A stretch of 7,160 nt of DNA from an uncultured bacterium (GCA_934845495.1 CAKWRB010000066.1:1-7160), one strand, 5' to 3'; counted from the stretch's first letter, positions 1-6,209 are shown. The notes: generated from the letters alone by a model not told the origin. Numbers and translations: made by a program.

Positions 1-230
1 GCCCGAGTGGCGGAGGCGTTGGGGGACAGGCGGCCGCCGCTGCCGCCGAACAGGATTACCGTACCCTGCGCTTCCTGGACTGGTTCATCAATGAGCAGGC
101 CGAGGAGGAAAAGAGCGCCCGGGATCTCATCGCCAAGATGGAGCAGTTCGGCAGCGATGCCCAGGGCGGACTCTATCTGCTGGATCAGGAACTGGCCGCT
201 CGGGTCTACACCGCCCCGGTACAGGCATGA
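1..230 (+). CDS. Ferritin, C-terminal part (truncated by the left edge)
   Basis: This is the last 75 or so residues of a ferritin-like iron-storage protein, read in the frame whose first complete codon is at base 3 and ending at TGA 228-230. Ferritins oxidise Fe(II) at a di-iron centre and store it as a mineral core inside a 24-subunit shell in the cytoplasm. The recognisable part is helix D, FLDWFINEQAEEEKSARDL, followed by the terminal GGLYLLDQELAAR segment. Both match bacterial FtnA-type proteins, where the EQxEEE glutamates and glutamine supply iron ligands, and these residues are all kept here. The first visible residues, before DYRTLRFL, are an unusual Gly/Ala-rich run (PSGGGVGGQAAAAAA) where the end of helix C should lie. 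That run may be a lineage variant or the mark of a frameshift. Family assignment is secure for helix D onward. The N-terminal half and promoter lie outside the window. Confidence 0.85.
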   Translation, partial: PSGGGVGGQAAAAAAEQDYRTLRFLDWFINEQAEEEKSARDLIAKMEQFGSDAQGGLYLLDQELAARVYTAPVQA

Positions 231-260
231 CCCTCTCCCCCTTTCGTTCACAGCATTCAG

Positions 261-293
261 AAAAGGCTTCCGGTTTTGTCCGGAGGCCTTTTT
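261..293 (+). terminator. Intrinsic terminator after the ferritin gene
   Basis: The arms AAAAGGCTTCCGG (261-273) and CCGGAGGCCTTTT (280-292) pair over 13 positions with one G-U wobble, around the six-base loop TTTTGT. A run of five T (289-293) ends the right arm. It lies 30 bases after the ferritin stop codon, as expected for a Rho-independent terminator. Confidence 0.85.
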
Positions 294-311
294 GCTCTCG
301 CCAGAGTCGGG

Positions 312-340
312 CATATTTCTCGCTTTTCTCTCGCTATACT
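312..340 (+). promoter_or_regulatory. Possible promoter of the small membrane-protein gene
   Basis: TATACT at 335-340 is a good -10 box, but the -35 position 17 bases upstream (CATATT, 312-317) is a poor match. It lies between the ferritin terminator and the next start codon at 394, so a promoter is expected here. The call rests mostly on position and the -10 box. Confidence 0.4.
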
Positions 341-379
341 GAAGCCAGTACCGCCAATCCGGCACTGACTTTATGGAAA

Positions 380-385
380 AAGGAG
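380..385 (+). promoter_or_regulatory. Ribosome binding site that decides the start at 394
   Basis: AAGGAG stands 8 bases before the ATG at 394. An earlier in-frame ATG at 373 would place this site inside the coding region and has no Shine-Dalgarno sequence of its own, so 394 is the better start. Confidence 0.8.
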
Positions 386-393
386 TCCTCTTC

Positions 394-975
394 ATGCAGA
401 AATCCCCCGATCGCCAGGCATTCCGGCGCTCCGGCCTGTTTTCCCTCTGTGCAGGCGCGCTCATCTCCCTGGTGCTGCTCCGGTTTCTGGGCCAGTTGGA
501 ACAGCCCGGCCTCACCGCCGCGGAGCTGCGCCGCTCCGGTGCCGCCCTGGCCCTGCAGATCCTCTCGATCAGCGCAGCTGCCATCGGGTTTGTCACCTAC
601 ACCTCCCTGCGAGCCCATACCAGCCTGGAACAGGCCCTGGCCTCCCTCACCGAATCCTGCCGCATCTTCCGCAGCGCCGCCCGGGCAGCCGGTGCCATGG
701 TGTTCTGCCGCAAGGCACCGGGCCGGGAGCTGATCTCCCCCCAGAGCCGGGAAGAAATCGCCGCTTCGGACAGTCCTGCCCTTCCCCGGGATTTTCTCCG
801 CTGGCTGGAAGAGACCCCCTGCGAAGCCGGGGAGATCACCTCGGAACTGTTTCCAAACCCCGGCGGCGGCCCCGACCTGGAGGTAACCGTCCTCGCCCCG
901 GAGGAGGCCCCGGAGGAGCGCATCGGCTGTGTGATGGCAGCGCGCGTCCCCACCAGCCCCGGAACAAAGGAATGA
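394..975 (+). CDS. Unrecognised protein with two membrane segments (193 aa)
   Basis: I do not recognise this protein. It starts at ATG 394 behind a strong AAGGAG site and ends at TGA 973-975. Two hydrophobic stretches are visible, at about residues 13-33 and 49-71, joined by a short linker with charged residues (QLEQPGLTAAELRRSG). This gives a helical hairpin. The basic N-terminus (KSPDRQAFRR) suggests that both ends face the cytoplasm. After the hairpin comes a helix-like region (about 74-110, with the basic stretch RIFRSAARAAG), then a more variable tail ending in a possible small beta-rich piece (about 161-186, DLEVTVLAPE...IGCVMAARV). Five cysteines are scattered and form no metal-binding pattern. 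Codon use matches its neighbours. It appears to be a single-gene transcript between two terminators. That it is a real gene is likely, given its RBS, length and downstream terminator. Its function is unknown. Confidence 0.75.
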   Translation: MQKSPDRQAFRRSGLFSLCAGALISLVLLRFLGQLEQPGLTAAELRRSGAALALQILSISAAAIGFVTYTSLRAHTSLEQALASLTESCRIFRSAARAAGAMVFCRKAPGRELISPQSREEIAASDSPALPRDFLRWLEETPCEAGEITSELFPNPGGGPDLEVTVLAPEEAPEERIGCVMAARVPTSPGTKE

Positions 976-986
976 CCCATCAATGC

Positions 987-1022
987 AAAAAGACCGCCGG
1001 AATCTTCCGACGGTCTTTTTTT
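987..1022. terminator. Terminator-like hairpin between convergent genes, probably bidirectional
   Basis: AAAAAGACCGCCGG (987-1000) pairs with CCGACGGTCTTTTT (1007-1020) with one C-A mismatch and a six-base loop. On the + strand the hairpin ends in a long T run (1015-1022), serving the gene ending at 975. On the - strand it ends in five T, serving the MATE gene ending at 1046. Confidence 0.85.
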
Positions 1023-1045
1023 GAGTCGATATGGAATCAGCGGCA

Positions 1046-2446
1046 TCAGCCCTGATTGGGATCGTTTTTATCCTCAGGGGCATAGCCCATGATGGCAATA
1101 CGGCGGCGCAGCCAGCCCCCCTGGAGGTAATAGCCGGCAAAGATCACCGAAGTGGCAGCCCAGCTGATGGGGAACACTACGATGATGGTATCAAAGCCCG
1201 GGAAGATCGGCACAGCCAGCAGCAGCCAGACGATACGCAGCAGACAGATACCGCTGGCCGAGATAATCATGGGCCAGAAGGAATCACCGGCGCCGCGCAC
1301 TGCACCCGAAAGCACCTCCACGCTCACATAGGTGAAGTAGAAGGGAATGGTGAGCTCGGCAATCCGCAGGCCGATGTTCAGCACATTCTCGGAGGTGGTG
1401 AACCAACCCAGCAGGGTGTGAGAGAAGAGCATCAGCACCAAGCTGCACAGGGTGGAGATGCCAAAGCCCAGCAGCAGGCCCACCCGGACACATCGGCGCA
1501 CCCGGCGGTACTTCTGGGCGCCGAAGTTCTGGCCCACAAAGGTCGTCACCGAAATGCCCAGCGCACCCATGATCATCCAGAACAGGCCATCCACCTTGCC
1601 GTAGGCAGTCCAGGCGGCAACGGTGTCGGTGCCGTAGGCATTGATGTAGGACTGGATGATGATGTTGGCAATGGTGTACATATTGCCCTGCAGCGCTGCG
1701 GGAAGTCCCACACGCAGCACCCGATGCAGGCTGTAATCGGTAAAGCCGATCTCGCTGCGGTTGATGCTGTACACGCTGGTGCTGCGCATCAGCAGGACCA
1801 TCACCAGCACACAGGAGACAACCTGGGAGAGAACGGTGGCCAGAGCCACACCCAGTACCCCCATGCCGAAGCCCACAACAAACAGGACATCCAGGACGAT
1901 GTTGGTCATGCAGGCGATGATGAGGAAGTAGAGCGGCCGCTTGGTATCACCCACCGCCCGAAGCACGCCCGAACCCACATTGTAGAGGAACGAGGGGATC
2001 ATGCCCAGGGCATAGATGCGCAGGTACAGAGTAGCATCGGGGATTACATCGGCAGGGGTATCCATGGCATGCAGTGCCGGGCCAGCCCCCAGCAGGGTGA
2101 CGACTGTGGCAATGGCGCCGCCCACAATGGCAATGGCCACCGAGGTGTGCACTGCCTTGCGGACACCGTCAAAATCCCGGGCGCCGTAGCACTGGGCGAT
2201 GATAACGGTGGTACCGGAAGCCACACCCACAAACAGGTTGACAAACAGACCGATGAGCGTACTGGTGGAACCACCTACCGCTGCCAGGGCCACTGTACCC
2301 ACATAATTGCCCACAACCACAGCATCGGCGGTGTTGTAGAGCTGCTGGAAAAAGGTGCCCAGCAGGATCGGGAAGAAGAATGCCAGCAGAGGGCGGAGGA
2401 TCCCGCCTTCGGTGATCTGGTTCTCAGATGTCATCTCATGTTTCAT
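1046..2446 (-). CDS. MATE-family multidrug/metabolite efflux transporter (466 aa)
   Basis: This is an integral inner-membrane antiporter of the MATE family, which expels cationic drugs or metabolites in exchange for Na+ or H+. The length of 466 residues and the roughly twelve hydrophobic segments fit the family. The N-terminal half opens with the typical PxLLGTFFQQLYNTADAVVVGNYVG region (about residues 26-50), which contains an acidic residue (D41) in the first membrane segment. The second half carries the matching VGQNFGAQKYRRVRR and LSGAVRGAGDSFWPM motifs, as expected from the family's internal duplication. Reading could extend in frame to a GTG at 2554, but ATG 2446 is preceded by AGGAGGGG with a 10-base gap and the upstream extension is cysteine/phenylalanine-rich and unlike the family, so 2446 is preferred. 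It is a single-gene transcript with its own promoter and palindromic operator. The substrate cannot be read from the sequence. Confidence 0.95.
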   Translation of the reverse strand: MKHEMTSENQITEGGILRPLLAFFFPILLGTFFQQLYNTADAVVVGNYVGTVALAAVGGSTSTLIGLFVNLFVGVASGTTVIIAQCYGARDFDGVRKAVHTSVAIAIVGGAIATVVTLLGAGPALHAMDTPADVIPDATLYLRIYALGMIPSFLYNVGSGVLRAVGDTKRPLYFLIIACMTNIVLDVLFVVGFGMGVLGVALATVLSQVVSCVLVMVLLMRSTSVYSINRSEIGFTDYSLHRVLRVGLPAALQGNMYTIANIIIQSYINAYGTDTVAAWTAYGKVDGLFWMIMGALGISVTTFVGQNFGAQKYRRVRRCVRVGLLLGFGISTLCSLVLMLFSHTLLGWFTTSENVLNIGLRIAELTIPFYFTYVSVEVLSGAVRGAGDSFWPMIISASGICLLRIVWLLLAVPIFPGFDTIIVVFPISWAATSVIFAGYYLQGGWLRRRIAIMGYAPEDKNDPNQG

Positions 2447-2456
2447 GGAACTTGTA

Positions 2457-2464
2457 CCCCTCCT
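2457..2464 (-). promoter_or_regulatory. Ribosome binding site that decides the MATE start
   Basis: On the - strand AGGAGGGG lies 10 bases before ATG 2446. It supports this start over the upstream in-frame GTG at 2554, which has no such site. Confidence 0.8.
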
Positions 2465-2491
2465 AATACAGTAATACTGAAAAAATGGCGC

Positions 2492-2518
2492 AAAAAAAGA
2501 AAGGCCGCAAAACAGCCT
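2492..2518 (-). promoter_or_regulatory. Weak terminator-like hairpin in the MATE leader (possible attenuator)
   Basis: On the - strand AGGC (from 2518) pairs with GCCT (to 2502) around a nine-base loop. It is followed by TTC and then seven T (2498-2492). The stem is only 4-6 bp, so termination would be weak. It lies between the predicted transcription start and the MATE start codon. I did not recognise any known riboswitch in the leader. Confidence 0.25.
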
Positions 2519-2578
2519 CTTCTCGCATTTTGGATTCCGCACCCGGAGCAGCACATCTGCGAAGCACGGATCACTATC

Positions 2579-2592
2579 CCTGTTATAACAGG
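2579..2592. promoter_or_regulatory. Perfect 14-base palindrome at the MATE -10 box (likely operator)
   Basis: CCTGTTATAACAGG reads the same on both strands and covers the -10 box of the MATE promoter. A third half-site, ACAGG on the + strand (2596-2600), follows eight bases after the ACAGG of the palindrome (2588-2592), in direct repeat. A dimeric regulator bound here would block RNA polymerase. Palindromes of this size and AT-rich centre are common for MarR/TetR-type repressors. Which protein binds is not shown. Confidence 0.55.
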
Positions 2593-2610
2593 TTTACAGG
2601 CGAAACGCAA
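2582..2610 (-). promoter_or_regulatory. Promoter of the MATE gene
   Basis: On the - strand there is TTGCGT (2610-2605), a 17-base spacer and TATAAC (2587-2582), with a TGT just upstream of the -10 box giving an extended -10. The transcript would begin near 2575, giving an untranslated leader of about 130 bases before ATG 2446. Confidence 0.65.
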
Positions 2611-2660
2611 TGGATTTTTGATGGATTTTTCTGCAAATTTTGAGTTTCGTAACAACATAC

Positions 2661-2687
2661 AAAAAACCCCGGACTGATCCGGGGTTT
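2661..2687 (-). terminator. Intrinsic terminator of the Nudix-to-LysR operon
   Basis: A perfect 10-bp stem (AAACCCCGGA with TCCGGGGTTT) closes a four-base loop. Read on the - strand it ends in six T (2666-2661). It starts about 38 bases after the LysR stop codon and separates that operon from the MATE promoter. Confidence 0.9.
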
Positions 2688-2724
2688 CTGTGCTTGTCGG
2701 CTTTATTTTGATAAAAAGAAATGC

Positions 2725-3612
2725 TCAGAGCTGGGCGGATTGTTCCTGGCAAAAATCCAGGAACCGTTCCAGCGGTGCGTAATCGCTCCGGCCCCGGCGC
2801 ACAGCAGCCGAAATCTCCCGAACTTCGGCAAAGTCCTCCACCGGGATCTCCCGCAGGGTACCGGCTGCCAGCTCCTCCCGCATCAGCACCGGTGAAAGAA
2901 CCGAGATCCCCATGCCGGCCTGCACCGCCTGCACCACCGTGTGCAGGTTGGTGCAGGACCACTTGATCCGGGGCGAAAGGCCATACTGGGCCAAAAAGGC
3001 AGCCAGATGCCGCCGGGGCATACTGCCCTCCTCTCGGAGGATAAAATCGCAGTCCGCCAGCTGCCGGGCCGTCACCGGGGCGGTGCACTGGGCCAGCGGA
3101 TGGAAGGGTGCCGCCGCCACCACCAGCTTTTCCCGCAGGAAGGGCCGCAGCTGCACCTCGCTGCTGCGCCCGGCGGAATCCAGCAGGGCTGCATCCAGCT
3201 CTCCGCTGAGCAGCCGGCTCTCCAGTACCGAGGAATTGTCCACCAGCACCTCCACCCGGATCTCCGGGTTTTGGGCCTCAAAGGCCTGCACCATCGGCAC
3301 GAGCAGCTGTTCGGCCAGCACCACGGTGGCGCCGATGCGCAGCAGCTTCTGCCCGGCATTCTGCTTCATGCTGCGCTCCATGCGCTCGTAAACGCTCAGC
3401 AGTTCCCGGGCATGGCCCAACAGCTCCTGGCCTGCCGGGGTGATCATCAGCCTTCTGCCATACCGTTCAAACAGCAGACAGCCGTAGTGCTCCTCCAGTT
3501 CCTTGATTGCCTGGGTGATGGTGGGCTGGGAAAGGTAGAGCTTCTGAGCGGCGGCGTGCATGGTGCCGCAGTCCACCACCGCCGCAAAGATGCGCAGATG
3601 TCGGACCGTCAT
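2725..3612 (-). CDS. LysR-type transcriptional regulator (295 aa)
   Basis: This is a DNA-binding regulator of the LysR family. The N-terminal winged helix-turn-helix is clear (about residues 3-62): LRIFAAVVDCGTMHAAAQKLYLSQPTITQAIKELEE, then the wing GRRLMITPAGQELL. A linker helix follows, and from about residue 90 the periplasmic-binding-protein-like effector domain begins with the usual LRIGATVVLAEQLLVPMV. The length of 295 is typical. Reading is open upstream, but ATG 3612 is preferred because the family always begins just before the helix-turn-helix, and because this ATG overlaps the stop of the HAD gene (ATGA) behind a G-rich Shine-Dalgarno-like run. It is the last gene of the four-gene operon and is followed by a strong terminator. 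Family members usually sit divergent to their target, so being co-transcribed at the end is less usual. Target and effector are unknown. The operon itself or the downstream MATE gene are candidates by position only. Confidence 0.95.
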   Translation of the reverse strand: MTVRHLRIFAAVVDCGTMHAAAQKLYLSQPTITQAIKELEEHYGCLLFERYGRRLMITPAGQELLGHARELLSVYERMERSMKQNAGQKLLRIGATVVLAEQLLVPMVQAFEAQNPEIRVEVLVDNSSVLESRLLSGELDAALLDSAGRSSEVQLRPFLREKLVVAAAPFHPLAQCTAPVTARQLADCDFILREEGSMPRRHLAAFLAQYGLSPRIKWSCTNLHTVVQAVQAGMGISVLSPVLMREELAAGTLREIPVEDFAEVREISAAVRRGRSDYAPLERFLDFCQEQSAQL

Positions 3613-4262
3613 CGCTCTCCCCCCTGTTCCAACTGCTTCTGCAGGGCTGCCAGACTGGCACACCGGGCTGTGGCCGGGGCAAATTCCTCCGGACGGGTGG
3701 CCCCGGTGGTCAGGGCGATGAAATCGCACCCCGCTGCCGCTGCCGCCGCCTCATCGGTGCAGCTGTCCCCGATGTAGAGGATCTCCTCCGGCTTCAGCCC
3801 CAGACTGTTCGCCGCCAGCAGGATCCCATCCGGCGCCGGCTTCGGTCTGGCGTCCTGGGCGCTTACCAGCACCGCCGGAGCAATCCCTGCCCGGTGCAGG
3901 ATGGCGGCGATCCGGGGGCGGTTCTTGTTGGTGACCACCCCCACCGCGGTTCCGCTGGCCTGCAGCCAGTCCACCAGCTCCCGGGCCCCGGGATAGAACA
4001 CGGCAGAATCCACCATAACCTCTTCGGCCTTTTCGTTGAACAGCCGGCTGAACTTCGCCTGTCCAGCGGGATCACTGCTGCCGGTCAGCGCTGTAAAGCT
4101 CCGCTCCAGCGTCAGGCCGATGGTGCGGCGGATCGCCTCCTCAGGCGGCTGCGGCAGGTCCATCTGCTCCAGGGCATAACGGGTGCTTGCTACAATGCCC
4201 CGCTCGGTATCCCCCAGAGTGTAATCAAAATCGAACAGCACAGCATGGTATCTTGCAGTCAT
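3609..4262 (-). CDS. HAD-superfamily phosphatase, Gph/PpaX-like (217 aa)
   Basis: This is a cytoplasmic phosphohydrolase of the haloacid dehalogenase superfamily with a subfamily I helical cap. All four catalytic motifs are present: I, FDFDYTLGDT with nucleophile D11 and D13; II, VVTNKN with T111; III, K141 in RPKPAPDG; IV, IGDSCTDEAAAA with D166 and D170 for Mg2+. The cap lies between motif I and about residue 90. Length and motif spacing fit phosphoglycolate phosphatases, the pyrophosphatase PpaX and beta-phosphoglucomutase-like relatives, and sequence alone does not separate these. ATG 4262 has AAAGGAG seven bases upstream and overlaps the metallophosphoesterase stop as ATGA. The gene ends in an ATGA overlap with the LysR gene, so translation of the three is probably coupled. 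If it is a pyrophosphatase it could use the pyrophosphate released by the Nudix enzyme of the same operon, which is inference only. Confidence 0.93.
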   Translation of the reverse strand: MTARYHAVLFDFDYTLGDTERGIVASTRYALEQMDLPQPPEEAIRRTIGLTLERSFTALTGSSDPAGQAKFSRLFNEKAEEVMVDSAVFYPGARELVDWLQASGTAVGVVTNKNRPRIAAILHRAGIAPAVLVSAQDARPKPAPDGILLAANSLGLKPEEILYIGDSCTDEAAAAAAGCDFIALTTGATRPEEFAPATARCASLAALQKQLEQGGER

Positions 4263-5581
4263 TCTGTTTCTCCTTTCAGCCAGAGCGGCCCGAATTCCCC
4301 CTGGGTCTCGTCCTTTTTCTCCGAATCCAGGATAAAGGTGAAGTAGTCCCCCATACCGTCGGGCTGCTTTTTCCAGAGCGCATACCCCGGCAGAGCTGCC
4401 AGTTCCGCCCGGTGGCCGACGGTGCGCCCGGTGAAGTAGCAGAGATTGAATTCCCCGGCGGCTTCGAGCATCGATTCCCGGTCCGCTTCGGAGATGCCCA
4501 TCATCTCCAACTTGTCGCCCATGCTGCGCATACTGTTTTCCCGGAAGTACTGCCGGCTGTACTCCCCAAAGTGCAGCAGATCCGGGTTGGTCAGACCGGC
4601 CGCCTGGGCATAGCCCGCTACATCCAGCTGCCGTACCTGGTAGGTGACCTTCCGCTCCGGGTCGATCTCCACCACCCCGATGTGGTTCTCCGCAATCGAG
4701 AGCGCCGAAGTGGTCACTTCGTGGATCTCGTCAAAGCTGCCGATGTGCTGGAGATGGATGTGCCCCGACAGGTTGAGCGACACCCCATGCCCGGCCAGCA
4801 GCTCCCGGATCTCCATGGCATTGCCGAAGGTATAGCCAAAGGGGAATCGGGCATTGTGCCGCACCAGGTTCTGGTGGCTGAAGGTGAGCACCGCCTTGCC
4901 CTCCTCCTTTGCCCGGGTGAGCACCCCGTCCAGCCAGACGAGGGTTTTATCGTCCACCCAACCGCTGTGGGAATCGGTGTTGCCGTCGATGGCAATGATC
5001 CAGAGATCCTCCGCCGGCTCCCAGACATAGCTCATCGATTCGCTGTCCTGCAGTAGGCTGTCCTCCCAGCCAAAGGCCCGGTAGAGCTGCCGGAACCCGG
5101 CAGCCGTGACACTTTCCACCGGCTCAGCGGTGTTCCCGGTGTAGCGGTAGGCCATGCCGCTGTTGACATCGTGGTTGCCGGGCAGAGCCAGCACCGGTAC
5201 CCCGGCGGCTTCGATCTCCCCGAACAGGGCTGTCACCGCCTGATGGCTGAGCTTTTCCCCATTGAAGGTGAGATCCCCGGCTGCCAACAGCACATCGGGC
5301 CGCTCCGCCTCGGGCAGAGAGGTGATCTCCCACACCAGCGCCCGACCGATTTCCTGCGAATACTGGGCAGTCTTGCCGTCCCCACGGGCGACCATTTCCA
5401 GGAATTCCGGGCTCTGGTCGGTAAGCTCCCCGGCCAGCAGATGCAGGTCGCTGACAAACCAGAGGGTCAGTTCGCTGCCCGCTGGCTTCCCATCGGCATA
5501 GGGGGTAAAGCTCTCCTCAGGGGCGCAGCCGGTGAGGAACAGGGTCAGTGTAAGGCAGCAGAGCGCCGCCAGCCGCCTCAT
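4259..5581 (-). CDS. Lipoprotein calcineurin-like metallophosphoesterase (440 aa)
   Basis: This is a predicted exported, lipid-anchored hydrolase. Residues 1-19 form a lipoprotein signal: basic start MRRL, hydrophobic core, and lipobox LTGC with C19 as the acylated cysteine. The metallophosphoesterase domain follows at about residues 38-300 with the dinuclear metal site in order: SDLHLL (D45, H47), AAGDLTFNGE (D103), PGNHD (N136, H137), TFSHQN (H236) and SGHIH (H274, H276). Such enzymes cleave phosphomonoesters, phosphodiesters or nucleotides, and the substrate here is not evident. A C-terminal region of about 140 residues (from roughly 300) lies beyond the core and has no motif I recognise. 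ATG 5581 has GGAGG seven bases upstream and overlaps the Nudix stop as ATGA. Its end overlaps the HAD gene the same way. It is the only exported product among cytoplasmic enzymes in this operon. Confidence 0.93.
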   Translation of the reverse strand: MRRLAALCCLTLTLFLTGCAPEESFTPYADGKPAGSELTLWFVSDLHLLAGELTDQSPEFLEMVARGDGKTAQYSQEIGRALVWEITSLPEAERPDVLLAAGDLTFNGEKLSHQAVTALFGEIEAAGVPVLALPGNHDVNSGMAYRYTGNTAEPVESVTAAGFRQLYRAFGWEDSLLQDSESMSYVWEPAEDLWIIAIDGNTDSHSGWVDDKTLVWLDGVLTRAKEEGKAVLTFSHQNLVRHNARFPFGYTFGNAMEIRELLAGHGVSLNLSGHIHLQHIGSFDEIHEVTTSALSIAENHIGVVEIDPERKVTYQVRQLDVAGYAQAAGLTNPDLLHFGEYSRQYFRENSMRSMGDKLEMMGISEADRESMLEAAGEFNLCYFTGRTVGHRAELAALPGYALWKKQPDGMGDYFTFILDSEKKDETQGEFGPLWLKGETE

Positions 5582-6066
5582 GCGCCAGCCTCCGGCAGGA
5601 TCGGCTGCCCATTCAGCACCGCTTCAGCCAGGTGTTCCCCCTCATACCGCAGCTTCAGCGAAAAGAAGGGGCAGTCGGTCTCCAGCAGCCGCAGAAAGAT
5701 GCGGTCCCCCTCCCACAGGGTCAGCTCCAGCAGCCTGCCCCGGTGGATCCACTCCAGATCCCCCTCGTCACACTCCTTGATTTCCCCGGAAAAATCCTCC
5801 GAATCGAAGAGGTGCATATACTCGGTGCCGTATTCGTCCGATACAAAGGTGATGATCCCCCGGTACCGCCAGCTGTGCAGCGTGAGGCCGGTTTCCTCCT
5901 GCACCTCCCGGCAAAGGCAGTCCTCCGGGCTCTCCCCGGCTTCAAACTTGCCGCCGATGCCGATCCACTTGTCCCGGTTGAGGTCGCCCTCCTTCTTCAC
6001 CCGATGGAGCATCAGATATTCCTCGCCCCGTTTGAGGTAGCAGAGGGTGGTGTTGATGCCGTTCAT
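5578..6066 (-). CDS. Nudix hydrolase, MTH1-like 8-oxo-dGTP diphosphatase type (162 aa)
   Basis: This is a cytoplasmic Nudix pyrophosphohydrolase, first gene of its operon. The Nudix box is complete at residues 39-61 and fits Gx5Ex7REUxEExGU exactly: GKFEAGE, seven residues, REVQEETGL. E54, E57 and E58 are available to bind Mg2+. The flanking sequence (TTLCYLKRGEEYLMLHRVKK before the box, and a late PFFSLKLRYEGEHL segment) is typical of the MTH1-like 8-oxo-dGTP diphosphatases of Firmicutes, which remove oxidised nucleotides by releasing pyrophosphate. Specificity remains a family-level inference. ATG 6066 is chosen over a TTG at 6087 because AAAGGGGG lies nine bases before the ATG, and the TTG start would put that site inside the gene. 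The stop overlaps the metallophosphoesterase start as ATGA. Confidence 0.93.
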   Translation of the reverse strand: MNGINTTLCYLKRGEEYLMLHRVKKEGDLNRDKWIGIGGKFEAGESPEDCLCREVQEETGLTLHSWRYRGIITFVSDEYGTEYMHLFDSEDFSGEIKECDEGDLEWIHRGRLLELTLWEGDRIFLRLLETDCPFFSLKLRYEGEHLAEAVLNGQPILPEAGA

Positions 6067-6075
6067 GGTCGTTTT

Positions 6076-6083
6076 CCCCCTTT
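6076..6083 (-). promoter_or_regulatory. Ribosome binding site that decides the Nudix start
   Basis: On the - strand AAAGGGGG lies nine bases before ATG 6066. It is G-rich and not a perfect match, but it is the only plausible site here and favours ATG 6066 over the upstream TTG at 6087. Confidence 0.6.
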
Positions 6084-6098
6084 CCAAACTCTATTTTG

Positions 6099-6127
6099 AT
6101 GATACCGAATTTACACGGCCTTGTAAA
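6099..6127 (-). promoter_or_regulatory. Promoter of the Nudix-metallophosphoesterase-HAD-LysR operon
   Basis: On the - strand TTTACA (6127-6122), a 17-base spacer and TATCAT (6104-6099) form a good sigma-A type promoter. The start would lie near 6092, giving a short leader of about 25 bases before ATG 6066. No clear operator palindrome is seen around it. Confidence 0.7.
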
Positions 6128-6150
6128 TAAAAAATCCTCTTTCCACTTGG

Positions 6151-6192
6151 GAAAAATAAAAAAGCACAGAGACGACTGCCTCCGCGCTTTTT
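6151..6192 (-). terminator. Intrinsic terminator of the GDPD-PHP unit
   Basis: Read on the - strand, AAAAAGCGCGGAGGC pairs with GTCTCTGTGCTTTTT around the loop AGTC, giving about 15 bp with several G-U pairs, then a T-rich tail (6163-6151). The G-U pairs become A-C mismatches on the other strand, so the hairpin is strong only in the - direction. It begins about 17 bases after the PHP stop codon and just ahead of the next promoter. Confidence 0.85.
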
Positions 6193-6209
6193 GTTTTACT
6201 ATGAAGAAG

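Noticed and set aside
334..1140. A 268-residue open frame on the - strand across the small membrane-protein gene and the terminator
   Set aside because: It runs through the convergent terminator and the end of the MATE gene, has low-complexity Gly/Ala composition and no ribosome binding site.
2465..2493. Second promoter-like pair for the MATE gene (TTGCGC, 17 bases, TGTATT on the - strand)
   Set aside because: Spacing is right, but the transcript would start inside or after the AGGAGGGG site and lose the ribosome binding site. The promoter at 2582-2610 fits better.
2447..2554. In-frame N-terminal extension of the MATE protein from GTG 2554
   Set aside because: There is no Shine-Dalgarno site before the GTG, the extension is unlike the family, and it would cover the strong site at 2457-2464.
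1031..2677. A 548-residue open frame on the + strand opposite the MATE gene
   Set aside because: Its product is rich in His, Gln, Gly and Asp with no recognisable domain, and it lacks a proper start region. It is the antisense shadow of a high-GC membrane-protein gene.
3613..3729. In-frame N-terminal extension of the LysR protein to 3729
   Set aside because: It is Pro/Gly-rich, overlaps the HAD coding region widely, and precedes the helix-turn-helix, which in this family begins at the N-terminus. ATG 3612 has the ATGA overlap.
2941..6040. Several long + strand open frames (2941-3777, 4187-5056, 5171-6040)
   Set aside because: They lie opposite well-supported - strand genes with complete catalytic motifs, and their products show no domain, only Pro/Gly/Arg/His-rich sequence.
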